Assembly (NCBI RefSeq): GCF_002591975.1
Contig: NZ_NVQE01000051.1
Span: 1 to 41,254 of the forward strand
Direction: 5' to 3'
Source of the DNA: Mycobacterium neglectum
GTDB lineage: Bacteria > Actinomycetota > Actinomycetes > Mycobacteriales > Mycobacteriaceae
Length of the DNA stretch: 41,254 bases
Position 1 is the first letter of the stretch. The number at the start of each line of letters is the position of its first letter. The notes under the pieces are model-generated. The model did not search any database and was not told where the DNA came from. It worked only from the letters and a program-made list of their open reading frames with translations. Position numbers and translations under genes: made by a program. Of this stretch, positions 8,425 to 16,538 are shown one piece after another.

Positions 8425-10229
8425 TTCGTTACCTTTCGATCTGAATCAAGTGTCGAATCGGTCTGAGTGCCAGGCTGAACAGATCTGTCGGGCAACTGGT
8501 CCGCGATGTGCTTGGCAGCCAAATAGCCGAAGGTCATCGCAGGCCCGATGGTCGCGCCCGCGCCCGCGTAGCTGCGCCCCATCACCGCTGCCGACGTGTT
8601 ACCCACCGCGTACAGCCCCTTCACGAAGCTGTCGTCGGTGCGCAGCACCCGGGCGTGTTCGTCGGTACGCAGCCCTCCGGAGGTGCCGAGGTCGCCGAGG
8701 ATGATCTGGAACGCGTAGTAGGGCGGCTTCTGCAGCGGATACAGATTCGGATTGGGCAATGTCGGGTCACCATAGTAGTTGTCGTACGCGGAATCACCGC
8801 GGTTGAAGTCGTCATCGTGGCCCTTGCGCGCCAGCTCGTTGAAGCGATCGGCGGTCGCACGAAGCTGATGCGGGGGCGCGCCGATTTTGGTCGCCAGCTC
8901 CTCGAAGCTGTTCGCCTCCACCACGATTCCTGAATCAAGCCAGGCCTTGGGAACCTTCCGCCCGGTGGGTACCGGCGCGAACGGCACCTTGGGAATCGGC
9001 AGGTGCCCGCCCACGACGTAGCGGTGAAACGAGCGGATGTCGGTGACGAGCCAGCAGGGGATGTGGGCGACGCCGGAGTTCTGGCCTTCGATCATCGCGT
9101 GCGCGAAGTCCATGTAAGGCGCGGCCTCGTTGATGAACCGCTTGCCCTCGCCGTTGACGACGAACTGCGACGGCATCATGCGCTCGTTCAGCATGAACTG
9201 CAGCCTGCCGTCGGGCCAGCACATGGCGGGAAACCACCACGCCTCGTCGAGCAGGTCGGTCGAACCGCCGACCTTCTCCCCGGCTCGGATTCCGTCGCCC
9301 ATCGACGCGGGATTGCCGAAGCTCCAGTCATTCTCGCCCCCGGCGAGATCATGGACCCTGTCGAGGACAGGCAGATGCTGTCTGCGCCATTCCATGTCAT
9401 GGTCGAACCCGCCGGCGGCCAGGACGACTCCATGCCGCGCGCCGATGCGCTGCTGGGCGCCGTCGCGCTCGATGACCGCCCCGGTCACCGTGCCGTCGAC
9501 GTCAGTGATCAGTTCTGTCATCGGTGACCCCAGCCACAGCGGGATGCTCTGCTCTTTGAGGGCCAACCGCATTCGTGCGGCAAGCGACTGGCCGATCGCG
9601 GCCATCCGGTCACCGAACACCCGCGCCCGGAACATACGCCAAATCAGTTTCACCAGGACGGCCTTACCGCGCCAGTTCTGGCGTACCTGATAGAACAGCC
9701 GAAGATCTTTGGGGGCGAACCAGATTCCCCTCGGCGCCAACGCCAACGGTCGCAGGAGGTTGTGCTCCTCGTCGCCAAGCGTGCGCAGGTCGATCGCGGG
9801 CACGTTGATCGTGCTGCCCAGTTCGGAGCCGCCCGGCAGCTCCGGGTAATAGTCGGCATAACCTGGCTTCCAGACGAATTCGAACCACCGGCTGCGCTTC
9901 TCGAGGAACTCCATCATCTCCGGCGCACCATCGACATACGCGCGGAGTCGCGCATCGCTCACCAGGCCGCCGGTGATCCGCTGCAGGTATTCGAAGACTT
10001 CGTCGGGTTCGGGAACATAGCCTGCTTCGCGTTGCGACGGCGCTCCCGGCACCCAGATGCCGCCACCCGACAGCGCTGTCGAGCCGCCGAACTGGGGTGA
10101 CTTCTCGACGACCAAAGTGTCGAGACCGAACGCATCGGCGGCCAGCGCCGCGGTCATTCCACCGCCGCCGGAGCCGATGACGAGTACATCGACGGTGTGG
10201 TCGAACGCTTCTCCTGTCACGGGTTGCAC
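8421..10229 (-). CDS. KstD-like FAD-dependent dehydrogenase (3-ketosteroid delta-1-dehydrogenase family)
   Basis: A 602-residue flavoprotein of the 3-ketosteroid delta1-dehydrogenase/fumarate reductase superfamily. The FAD motif GSGGGGMTAAL is near residues 18-28, followed by VVEKSPQFGGST. The C-terminal block YAGAGATIGPAM keeps the Tyr and Gly spaced as the catalytic Tyr487/Gly491 of Rhodococcus KstD1. Start GTG 10229 has AGGA 7 bases upstream and overlaps the mhpB end by 13 bases; GTG 10220 is an alternative. Probable 1,2-dehydrogenation (or aromatisation) of a cyclic ketone. A steroid substrate is possible but not shown. Confidence 0.88.
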   Translation of the reverse strand: MQPVTGEAFDHTVDVLVIGSGGGGMTAALAADAFGLDTLVVEKSPQFGGSTALSGGGIWVPGAPSQREAGYVPEPDEVFEYLQRITGGLVSDARLRAYVDGAPEMMEFLEKRSRWFEFVWKPGYADYYPELPGGSELGSTINVPAIDLRTLGDEEHNLLRPLALAPRGIWFAPKDLRLFYQVRQNWRGKAVLVKLIWRMFRARVFGDRMAAIGQSLAARMRLALKEQSIPLWLGSPMTELITDVDGTVTGAVIERDGAQQRIGARHGVVLAAGGFDHDMEWRRQHLPVLDRVHDLAGGENDWSFGNPASMGDGIRAGEKVGGSTDLLDEAWWFPAMCWPDGRLQFMLNERMMPSQFVVNGEGKRFINEAAPYMDFAHAMIEGQNSGVAHIPCWLVTDIRSFHRYVVGGHLPIPKVPFAPVPTGRKVPKAWLDSGIVVEANSFEELATKIGAPPHQLRATADRFNELARKGHDDDFNRGDSAYDNYYGDPTLPNPNLYPLQKPPYYAFQIILGDLGTSGGLRTDEHARVLRTDDSFVKGLYAVGNTSAAVMGRSYAGAGATIGPAMTFGYLAAKHIADQLPDRSVQPGTQTDSTLDSDRKVTK

Positions 10230-11161
10230 ACCGCCGTCCTGACGGCGAAGCCGGCGATCAACTCGGGTGCCGCGCGATAGAAGCGATTTCCCGTCTCATA
10301 GCGACCATGTGCCGCCAGCGCCGCAAAAGCCGCCACCCACGTGCGGATTTCGTGTGCGGAGTGGCCGGCCTGTCGTTCGATCCAACTGTTCGACCAGCCG
10401 TCGACCTCGTCGAGGCGATTCGAGTCGACCAAATCGAGGAACGCCTGATCCCATTCGGGATTCAGCGGTTGCAGCGGGCTGTCGCCGTGCGCGAACGCCT
10501 GGGCCGCATCGATCACCGCCACCTGTCGCGCCTGGCGCTGCTCCGGCGTCATTGGTTCCCCACCCACGATCCGGGCGAGCGCCGCGGGCGGTGCGGTGGC
10601 CAGGGTCGGCACCGGCGGATCATGCGAGAGCCCACCGGATCCGATGACGAGGACCCGCTTACCCAGCGTCGCCAGATGGGTCCCGACTGCGGCGCCGAGC
10701 GCCCGAACTCGCCGAAGCGGCCCGAGCGGGGTCGCGACCGAGTTGATGAAGATCGGAATCACCGGCCTCGACGTCGCGTCGCCGAAGAGCTTCTCCAGCG
10801 GTTGAACGGTGCCGTGGTCGACATCCATGCTGGCCGAAAGTGCAACGTCCACGCCCGATTCGAGAACTGCCCGCGCACATTCGGCGGCGGTGTCCTCAGG
10901 CACGTCCAGCGGGCCCGCATGCGTGCCGTAATCGCCGACACCCTGTGCGGCGGTGCCAATGCAGAACGGTGGCATCGTCCGGTAGAAGAACCCGTTGTAA
11001 TGGTCGGGCGAGAAGACGACGACCAGTTCGGGGTCGAAGTCCGCGACGAAACCACGCGCCGCTTCCAGGGCCGACTCGACATCGTCAAGAAGATCCCGCG
11101 ACGGTCCCGGAAGGTTCAGCAGCGGACTGTGCGACATGCAACACAGGGCCAGTGTCGCCAT
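10217..11161 (-). CDS. mhpB: 2,3-dihydroxyphenylpropionate 1,2-dioxygenase-type extradiol dioxygenase (MhpB)
   Basis: A 314-residue class III (LigB-type) extradiol dioxygenase closely resembling E. coli MhpB along its length, which is 314 residues too. Shared blocks include CMSHSPLL, FSPDHYNGFFY, MPPFCIG, VDHGTVQPLE, GSGGLSHDPPVP and the C-terminal HEIRTWVAAFAA. His54, Asp115, His116 and His180 match the metal and acid-base positions described for MhpB. It cleaves a 2,3-dihydroxyphenyl-alkanoate next to the side chain. AGGAGG lies 11 bases before ATG 11161. Its first 77 bases overlap the end of mhpA in another frame, yet the N-terminus aligns with MhpB, so the start is secure. Confidence 0.95.
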   Translation of the reverse strand: MATLALCCMSHSPLLNLPGPSRDLLDDVESALEAARGFVADFDPELVVVFSPDHYNGFFYRTMPPFCIGTAAQGVGDYGTHAGPLDVPEDTAAECARAVLESGVDVALSASMDVDHGTVQPLEKLFGDATSRPVIPIFINSVATPLGPLRRVRALGAAVGTHLATLGKRVLVIGSGGLSHDPPVPTLATAPPAALARIVGGEPMTPEQRQARQVAVIDAAQAFAHGDSPLQPLNPEWDQAFLDLVDSNRLDEVDGWSNSWIERQAGHSAHEIRTWVAAFAALAAHGRYETGNRFYRAAPELIAGFAVRTAVCNP

Positions 11162-12770
11162 GAGAACTCGAGCCTCCTTCCTGGGTCAGATGCAGGACGT
11201 CGAAAAGCGATGCGCTCAGTTCGGGTGCGCGCTGTGCGATGCACGCGCCTGCGATGCAGCGATCGGGACGGACGAACAGCACGGAATCGGTATAGACGTC
11301 GAACCACGATTTCAGCGCACCCGTCCGGTCACCGACGACCGTCACGTCAGCGTCATCGTGACCGGTCCAGCGCAGCTGGGTCATGGGACGCGCCTCGACG
11401 AACCTTGCCCCCAACGCCTTCCAGCGGTTGAATGCCTCGTCGCCGAGCACGGCCCGCAGGTTGTTGCTCCAGCACAGCACGGCAAAGCCGGTGCCGAGTA
11501 CGTCATCGAGCAGGACATTCTGGTCCTGTCGCGTATCGACACGGGGCTGGATGAACAGGGTGCCGGTCGGCGAGTTTTCCGAACCGTGCTCGGCGTGGAA
11601 CACCGCACCCTGCTGATACCGCGGCATCGGCTTGAACCGCATCTCCAGTACATAGCGCTTCAAGGTGGGTACCAGTGACGCGCCGTGGATGACGCGGTCG
11701 CGCAGCGCGGCCACCCGCCGGTTCGTCGGCGAGATGACCCGGCCCACCATCGTGGACAGGTCGATCATCGCCCGTGCATGTTTGCGGCGCTCAACGTCGT
11801 AGGTGTCGAGCAAGGCGTCGCCGGCCCGGCCGGTCACCACCGCGGCGAGCTTCCACCCGAGGTTGGCGGAATCTCGGATACCGCTGTTGTATCCCTGGCC
11901 CTGCCATACCGGCATCAGGTGTGCGGCGTCACCTGCCAGCATCAAGCGACCCTTGCGGAACGAGCCGGCGATGCGCGAGTGATGGGTGTACACACGGTGG
12001 CGGATCATGTCGACCCGTTCGGGGTTCGGAACCCGCTGTGCGAGCATGCGTCTGACGAATGCGGTATCGTCGGCGAGTTCGTCGGACTCGTCGTCGTGGA
12101 TCAGGAACTCGAAGCGGCGGATGCCGTGGGCGATGGAGATCGACACGTACGGCCGCTTGGGATCGGCTCCCACTTCACTGTTCGGATGACCCAGCGGATC
12201 GTTCGCGACGTCGACCACCAGCCAGCGTGTCGATGACGTCGTCCCGTCGAACGACACACCCATCAGTCGGCGGGTGGCACTGCGCCCGCCGTCACACCCG
12301 ACGACGTAGCGCGCCCGCACCGGTTCTTTGCCGTCGGCGAACTCCAGAGTGACGCCGTCGTCGGCTTCGACGCAGTTCTGCATCCGGTGTCCCCACCGAA
12401 CCTCGACGTGGTCGAAGCGGTCGAGCCCACCGTGCAATTCGGCGTCGACCATCGGTTGGACGAAGCCGTTGCGCTTGGGCCAGCCGAAACGCGCGTCAGG
12501 CGGGGCCATTTCGGCAAGCAACCGACGCTTGGCGTCGAAGAAGCGCAGTATCTGGTTCGGCACGGTGTGTGGCAGGACACGGTCGACCAGGCCGATGGAC
12601 TGGAACGTGCGCAGCGCCTCGTCGTCCAGCCCGACACCCCGCGGGTAATCGATGAGGGTGTCGCGTTCCTCGACGATGACTGTCCGGACCCCCTGCAACC
12701 CAAGGATGTTCGCCAGTGTCAGACCGGACGGACCGGCCCCGACAATGACGACATCCACCTGCTCGGTCAT
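11085..12770 (-). CDS. mhpA: 3-(3-hydroxyphenyl)propionate hydroxylase-type FAD monooxygenase (MhpA)
   Basis: A 561-residue class A flavin aromatic hydroxylase. GAGPSG at residues 11-16 binds FAD, the DG motif is CDGGR at 159-163, and the GD motif starts at Gly280-Asp281. The block MPVWQGQGYNSGIRD and the later YVLEMRFKPMPRYQ match E. coli MhpA strongly. It hydroxylates a phenolic acid ortho to its hydroxyl to give the catechol that MhpB cleaves. ATG 12770 overlaps the mhpC stop as ATGA; the frame stays open upstream but that part is not MhpA-like. The C-terminal 25 codons lie over the mhpB start. The true ring substrate may differ from hydroxyphenylpropionate. Confidence 0.94.
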   Translation of the reverse strand: MTEQVDVVIVGAGPSGLTLANILGLQGVRTVIVEERDTLIDYPRGVGLDDEALRTFQSIGLVDRVLPHTVPNQILRFFDAKRRLLAEMAPPDARFGWPKRNGFVQPMVDAELHGGLDRFDHVEVRWGHRMQNCVEADDGVTLEFADGKEPVRARYVVGCDGGRSATRRLMGVSFDGTTSSTRWLVVDVANDPLGHPNSEVGADPKRPYVSISIAHGIRRFEFLIHDDESDELADDTAFVRRMLAQRVPNPERVDMIRHRVYTHHSRIAGSFRKGRLMLAGDAAHLMPVWQGQGYNSGIRDSANLGWKLAAVVTGRAGDALLDTYDVERRKHARAMIDLSTMVGRVISPTNRRVAALRDRVIHGASLVPTLKRYVLEMRFKPMPRYQQGAVFHAEHGSENSPTGTLFIQPRVDTRQDQNVLLDDVLGTGFAVLCWSNNLRAVLGDEAFNRWKALGARFVEARPMTQLRWTGHDDADVTVVGDRTGALKSWFDVYTDSVLFVRPDRCIAGACIAQRAPELSASLFDVLHLTQEGGSSSHGDTGPVLHVAQSAAEPSGTVAGSS

Positions 12771-13651
12771 TGGCGCCCCAGCAGGAAGTCCAGATGCAGA
12801 CGGTTGAAGGTCTTGGGGTCTTCGTACTGCGGCCAGTGCCCGCAGCCGGGCATCAGCTCGAACCGGGCGCCCGGGATCATCGACGCGATGCGGCGCCCCT
12901 CGGTGACATCGGCGGTCGGGTCGTCGCTGGTCCACACGACCATGGTCGGGGCGGTGATCGACCCGTACTCCTTCGGGCCGAGTAGGTTTCGCTCGCGGAT
13001 CTCTGGATCCTGCAGTGCCATGATGTCTTTCATCGCGGCGGCGAACCCCGGTTGGCGATACACACGCTGACGGCTGGCGACGATGTCGTCGTAGTCCTTG
13101 GACTTGTCTGCCATCAACCACTTGATTCGTGCCTGGACCGTTTCCCAGGTCGGATTCTCAGCGGCCGCCATCGACAACGTGATGATGCGTTTCATCACCT
13201 CGGGGTCGGCCTGCGATCCACCCGCGGTGTTGAGCACCAGTCGGTCGATCCGGTCGGGTTGATCGGCAGCGGCGCGTGCGGCCACCCATCCGCCCAACGA
13301 CTCACCGCTGATGTGGGCACGCTCGGCGTCGATGGCGTCAAGGAACGCCGTCAGGTGGGATACGTAGTGGTCGACTTCGAGCGGGTGCCCGGGCTTGTCC
13401 GTGTAGCCGTGGCCCAGCATGTCTATCGACCATGTCGAGAAATGCTCGGCGTGCGATTCGAGGTTCCGGACGTACGCCTCGGCGTGACCGCCCGAGCCGT
13501 GCAAAAAAACCAGGGCAGGTTTCCCCAGGTCACCGGCGTGCAGATAGCGGGTGCGCACCCCGCCCGCGTCGATGAAACCCTGCGAGAACGCGACGCTCTG
13601 GAGGTCACTCCAGACGCTCTCGAAATCGAGCAACCGAGACGTTTCCCGCAC
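12767..13651 (-). CDS. mhpC: meta-cleavage product C-C hydrolase (MhpC-like)
   Basis: A 294-residue alpha/beta hydrolase of the MhpC/BphD/HsaD group. It has the oxyanion loop HGSGGHAEAY at residues 51-60, the nucleophile elbow SGESLGG with Ser118, an acid at Asp243 or Asp244 and His272 in GCGHWPQYE. It would hydrolyse the ring-opened product of MhpB. It is first in the ten-gene operon; GTG 13651 has AGAGG 6 bases upstream. The promoter region carries a perfect CGAGAAT-CAA-ATTCTCG palindrome at 13671-13687. The MhpC assignment rests on these motifs plus adjacency to mhpA and mhpB. Confidence 0.92.
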   Translation of the reverse strand: MRETSRLLDFESVWSDLQSVAFSQGFIDAGGVRTRYLHAGDLGKPALVFLHGSGGHAEAYVRNLESHAEHFSTWSIDMLGHGYTDKPGHPLEVDHYVSHLTAFLDAIDAERAHISGESLGGWVAARAAADQPDRIDRLVLNTAGGSQADPEVMKRIITLSMAAAENPTWETVQARIKWLMADKSKDYDDIVASRQRVYRQPGFAAAMKDIMALQDPEIRERNLLGPKEYGSITAPTMVVWTSDDPTADVTEGRRIASMIPGARFELMPGCGHWPQYEDPKTFNRLHLDFLLGRQ

Positions 13652-13670
13652 TCGTCACCTCTCTTGACGG

Positions 13671-13687
13671 CGAGAATCAAATTCTCG
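13671..13687. promoter_or_regulatory. palindromic operator, GAGAAT-N3-ATTCTC family, site 1
   Basis: CGAGAAT-CAA-ATTCTCG is a perfect 7-3-7 palindrome 20 bases upstream of mhpC. The same GAGAAT-N3-ATTCTC core recurs at 22756 and 27669, each time in an intergenic promoter. It is therefore a strong candidate operator for a shared regulator. The regulator is not identified here. Confidence 0.7.
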
Positions 13688-13696
13688 TATCTTGTA

Positions 13697-13731
13697 AGCA
13701 CTGTGCTCATTTATCGCACGTCCATGTGCAC
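13697..13731. promoter_or_regulatory. candidate IclR binding region between mhpC and the iclR gene
   Basis: This part of the divergent intergenic region holds AGCACTGTGCT (13697-13707, perfect arms around a central T), GCAC/GTGC arms at 13716-13729, and GTGCAC at 13726-13731. The clustered dyads between the divergent mhpC and IclR genes suggest an IclR-type binding region. E. coli MhpR sites, as I remember them, also contain GTGCAC. The assignment is tentative. Confidence 0.35.
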
Positions 13732-13788
13732 TATAGTCAGAGCATCACTCTCCTAAGTGGTAGATGTCAAGGAAAGTCGGGAAGTCGG

Positions 13789-14517
13789 ATGACTGGTTTG
13801 ATGGGGTCTGATTCGGCCGACGGGGCTGGCCCCAATGCCGCGCCGACGGGTGCGCCGGGTTCGCAAACTTTGGCGCGAGGTTTGGCCGCGTTGCAACTGG
13901 TCGCGACATCCCGGTCGGGACTGACCGCCCAACAGGTCGCCGATGACATCGGCGTGCACCGCACAATCGCGTATCGCCTGCTGTCCACGCTGTCGCAGTT
14001 CCGGTTGGTAGCCAAGGGCGAAGACGGCCGCTACCGGGCGGCCGCCGCACTCGCGGTGCTTGGTGCGTCGTTCGACAACCATGTGCGTCAGCTGAGCCTG
14101 CCCACCCTCCGCGCACTGGCCGACGAACTCGGCAGCACAGTGTCATTGCTTGTGGCCGAGGGCGATCAGCAGGTCGCCATCGCCGTCATCGTGCCGACCA
14201 ACGTGTACTACCAGTTGTCCTTTCACGAGGGCAGCCGCTATCCACTCGACCGTGGCGCCGCCGGCCTGGCGCTGCTGGCGAGCATGCCGCCGCGGCCCGG
14301 CGAACGCGACCTGGTTCCCCAAACGCGCCAACAGGGTTGGGTTATCACCCACGGAGAGGTCGAGCCGAACACCTACGGCCTGGCCGTGCCCGTACGCAGG
14401 CAGCCGCCGTCGCCACCGACCTGCATCAACCTCATCTCGCACCGCGAAGACGTAGTCATGCACGGCAAGGACGCAGTCATGAAGGCGGCCAACGAACTGT
14501 CCGCGATCCTGTCCTGA
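13789..14517 (+). CDS. IclR family transcriptional regulator (possible mhp operon regulator)
   Basis: A 242-residue IclR-type regulator. The N-terminal winged helix-turn-helix spans about residues 25-85 and includes SGLTAQQVADDIGVHRTIA; the remainder is the effector-binding domain. ATG 13789 has GGGAAG 6 bases upstream; the open frame extends further but into the promoter. It is divergent from mhpC, as the IclR-type MhpR is next to mhp genes in E. coli, so control of the operon by an aromatic acid is a fair inference. A KstD-like gene follows 29 bases downstream on the same strand and is probably cotranscribed. Confidence 0.9.
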   Translation: MTGLMGSDSADGAGPNAAPTGAPGSQTLARGLAALQLVATSRSGLTAQQVADDIGVHRTIAYRLLSTLSQFRLVAKGEDGRYRAAAALAVLGASFDNHVRQLSLPTLRALADELGSTVSLLVAEGDQQVAIAVIVPTNVYYQLSFHEGSRYPLDRGAAGLALLASMPPRPGERDLVPQTRQQGWVITHGEVEPNTYGLAVPVRRQPPSPPTCINLISHREDVVMHGKDAVMKAANELSAILS

Positions 14518-14546
14518 GGATCGCCTGCGCCGAAAGGATTGAGCAC

Positions 14547-16154
14547 GTGACCAATTGGGATCATGAGGTCGACGTGGTTGTGCTCGGCAGTGGCGGCGCC
14601 GGCCTGACGTCGGCGCTGACCGCTGCGGTCAATGGAGCCTCGGTCGCGGTGTACGAGAAGGCCGCAACCGTTGGCGGCACGACAGCGGTTTCCGGTGGCA
14701 TCATCTGGATCCCGGCCCACAACCGGTCCGCCGAAGGCGAACTGACGGTCGACGACGCCATGAGTTACCTGCGCGCGCAGTCACTGGGCTTCATGGACGA
14801 CGACCTGGTGGACACCTTCGTGCGTACCGGGCCGGAGATGCTCGACTTCGTCGAGGCCCACAGCGAATTGCAGTTCGAGGTCGCCGAGGGATTCCCGGAC
14901 TACAAGCCCGAACTCCCCGGAGGACGCCCAGCGGGCGGACGGTCGCTGAACGCCAAACCGTTCGACAGGTCCCGACTCGGCGAGTGGAGTGAGCGCATCA
15001 CGTCGTTTCCAGCCGACTTCAGCAACGTCGGCATCGATGCCGAGACGCGCGCACGCATCCACGCCTCGCTCGACGACGAGTCGGGTGACTACTGCGTGGC
15101 GGGCACCGCGCTGATCGCCGGGCTGCTGAAAGGGCTACTCGACCTGGGTGTCGTCCCCCATACGAACGCGCGGGCCGTTGAGCTGTATGCCGACGCTCTG
15201 GGGGTCACCGGTGCTCGAATCACGCAGGCCGACAGAGAGTTCAACGTTCGAGCGCGCCGCGGCGTGGTGCTGGGCACCGGCGGATTCGAGTGGGATCCGA
15301 AGCTGGTCGAGGCATATCTTCGCGGCCCGATGCGCGGTGCGGTTTCACCGCCCAACAACACCGGGGACGGTCTGCGCATGGCCATGGCGCACGGCGCCGA
15401 TCTGGCCAATATGGGCGAGGCGTGGTGGGTGCCGATCGTCCAGTTGCCCGACGACACCTTCGGGGGTCATCCGCGCAGTCGCAGCGTCCGACTCGAACGC
15501 ACCCGGCCCAGAAGCATCATTGTCAACCGCGCGGGCAAGCGCTTCCTCAATGAGGCCGGTGAGTACAACTCGATGGCAGGCCCGTTCCATTTCCTCGATC
15601 CGAAGCTGGGCTACGCGAATGATCCGGCATGGATCGTCTTCGACTCCCAGCACTTCAAGCGGTACGGATTCCTCGGCGTGTTGCCCGAGGAAGAGGCTCC
15701 GGACTGGTTCGCGCCTTCGGCCGATCTGGCGGAACTCGGCGAGAAGACGGGTATCGACGCAGACGGCCTGGCGGCCACGCTCGCCGCGTGGAACGACAGC
15801 GTCGCGCACGAGCAGGATCCCGAATTCGGCCGTGGTGCAAGCGCTTACGACGGCTATTGGGGTGACGCCTTGGCGACCACCCCGGCTGGCAAGACGCTCG
15901 GCCCCATCGACACCGCGCCCTACTACGCCGTCCCCGTATCGATCGGTGCGATGGGCACCAAGGGCGGGCCGCGCACCGATCGCGACGGCCGCGTGCTGCA
16001 CGTCGGCGGTGGGGCCATCCCGGGTTTGTTCGCCGCGGGCAACGCGATGGCGGGCGCGACGGGCAAGGCTTACGGCGGTGCGGGCGGGACGCTGGGCCCC
16101 GCAATGGTCTTTGGGTATCGAGTCGGGGTCGCCGTCTCGGCGCGGGTCTCTTAA
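14547..16154 (+). CDS. KstD-like FAD-dependent dehydrogenase, second copy
   Basis: A 535-residue flavoprotein of the same superfamily as the gene at 8421. The FAD motif GSGGAGLTSAL is near residues 13-23, followed by VYEKAATVGGTTAVSGG. The C-terminal AYGGAGGTLGPAMVFGY keeps the Tyr and Gly spacing of the KstD catalytic block. GTG 14547 has AAAGGA 9 bases upstream; a longer upstream frame overlaps the IclR gene and lacks family similarity. The two copies are clearly diverged, so they likely dehydrogenate different intermediates or positions. The alternative is a fumarate reductase-like reductase. Confidence 0.87.
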   Translation: MTNWDHEVDVVVLGSGGAGLTSALTAAVNGASVAVYEKAATVGGTTAVSGGIIWIPAHNRSAEGELTVDDAMSYLRAQSLGFMDDDLVDTFVRTGPEMLDFVEAHSELQFEVAEGFPDYKPELPGGRPAGGRSLNAKPFDRSRLGEWSERITSFPADFSNVGIDAETRARIHASLDDESGDYCVAGTALIAGLLKGLLDLGVVPHTNARAVELYADALGVTGARITQADREFNVRARRGVVLGTGGFEWDPKLVEAYLRGPMRGAVSPPNNTGDGLRMAMAHGADLANMGEAWWVPIVQLPDDTFGGHPRSRSVRLERTRPRSIIVNRAGKRFLNEAGEYNSMAGPFHFLDPKLGYANDPAWIVFDSQHFKRYGFLGVLPEEEAPDWFAPSADLAELGEKTGIDADGLAATLAAWNDSVAHEQDPEFGRGASAYDGYWGDALATTPAGKTLGPIDTAPYYAVPVSIGAMGTKGGPRTDRDGRVLHVGGGAIPGLFAAGNAMAGATGKAYGGAGGTLGPAMVFGYRVGVAVSARVS

Positions 16155-16167
16155 GGCGAGCCGGCTA

Positions 16168-16224
16168 GCGAGTGTGCGGTTTCGAACGCCTCACCGGCGT
16201 GTCGCGCACGAAACCGCACGCTCG
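16168..16224. terminator. long inverted repeat between convergent genes, possible bidirectional terminator
   Basis: CGAGTGTGCGGTTTCG at 16169-16184 pairs with CGAAACCGCACGCTCG at 16209-16224 with one mismatch around a 24-base loop. It lies between the stops of the KstD-like gene (16154) and the subunit IV-like gene (16239), where both transcription units end. There is no T-tract, as is usual for mycobacterial terminators. It also resembles the GTGCGGTTTCG-type intergenic palindromes scattered in mycobacterial genomes (from memory). Confidence 0.5.
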
Positions 16225-16238
16225 GTGCGCCGCAACCG

Positions 16239-16535
16239 TCAGCCGGCGATGGCTGAGCCCACGAAATAGCTGCCCAACAGGCAGGTCCCGATGAGGACAA
16301 CCCAGCCATCAGTCAGGCGGCAGAGCAGCAGTGGTGCGTGTCGCACCTCCATGAACTCCCGGAAAATGATGCGCACCTTGATGAGAGCGATCACGATCGC
16401 GCTGACGGTGACCACCGTGCTGGCTCTCAATGTTCCGTTCTGGTCGGCGGTGTTGTCGATCCAGATGTAGGCAAGCGTCATCGACGTCAGGATCAGCCAG
16501 ACGATCAGCAATCTCGTGTTGAACGTAGTGCTCAC
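16239..16535 (-). CDS. cytochrome c oxidase subunit IV-like (NorF-like) membrane protein
   Basis: A 98-residue protein with three hydrophobic segments (about residues 7-26, 37-55 and 73-95), matching the small prokaryotic cytochrome c oxidase subunit IV/NorF family. GTG 16535 has GAGG 6 bases upstream and lies 3 bases after the subunit III-like stop. It is the last gene of a four-gene membrane operon. It is presumably a small accessory subunit pairing with the subunit III-like protein. No catalytic subunit I or II is encoded nearby. Confidence 0.8.
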   Translation of the reverse strand: MSTTFNTRLLIVWLILTSMTLAYIWIDNTADQNGTLRASTVVTVSAIVIALIKVRIIFREFMEVRHAPLLLCRLTDGWVVLIGTCLLGSYFVGSAIAG

Positions 16536-16538
16536 AAA

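Noticed and set aside
10307..11431. A 374-codon plus-strand open frame over mhpB
   Set aside because: It is antisense to the well-supported extradiol dioxygenase gene and has no domain signature.
12771..13121. N-terminal extension of mhpA upstream of ATG 12770
   Set aside because: The frame is open, but this part overlaps mhpC, has no FAD-monooxygenase similarity, and the ATGA overlap start gives a normal MhpA length.
15148..16269. A 373-codon open frame on the plus strand
   Set aside because: It overlaps the KstD-like gene in another frame and is Arg/Ser/Pro-rich without domains.
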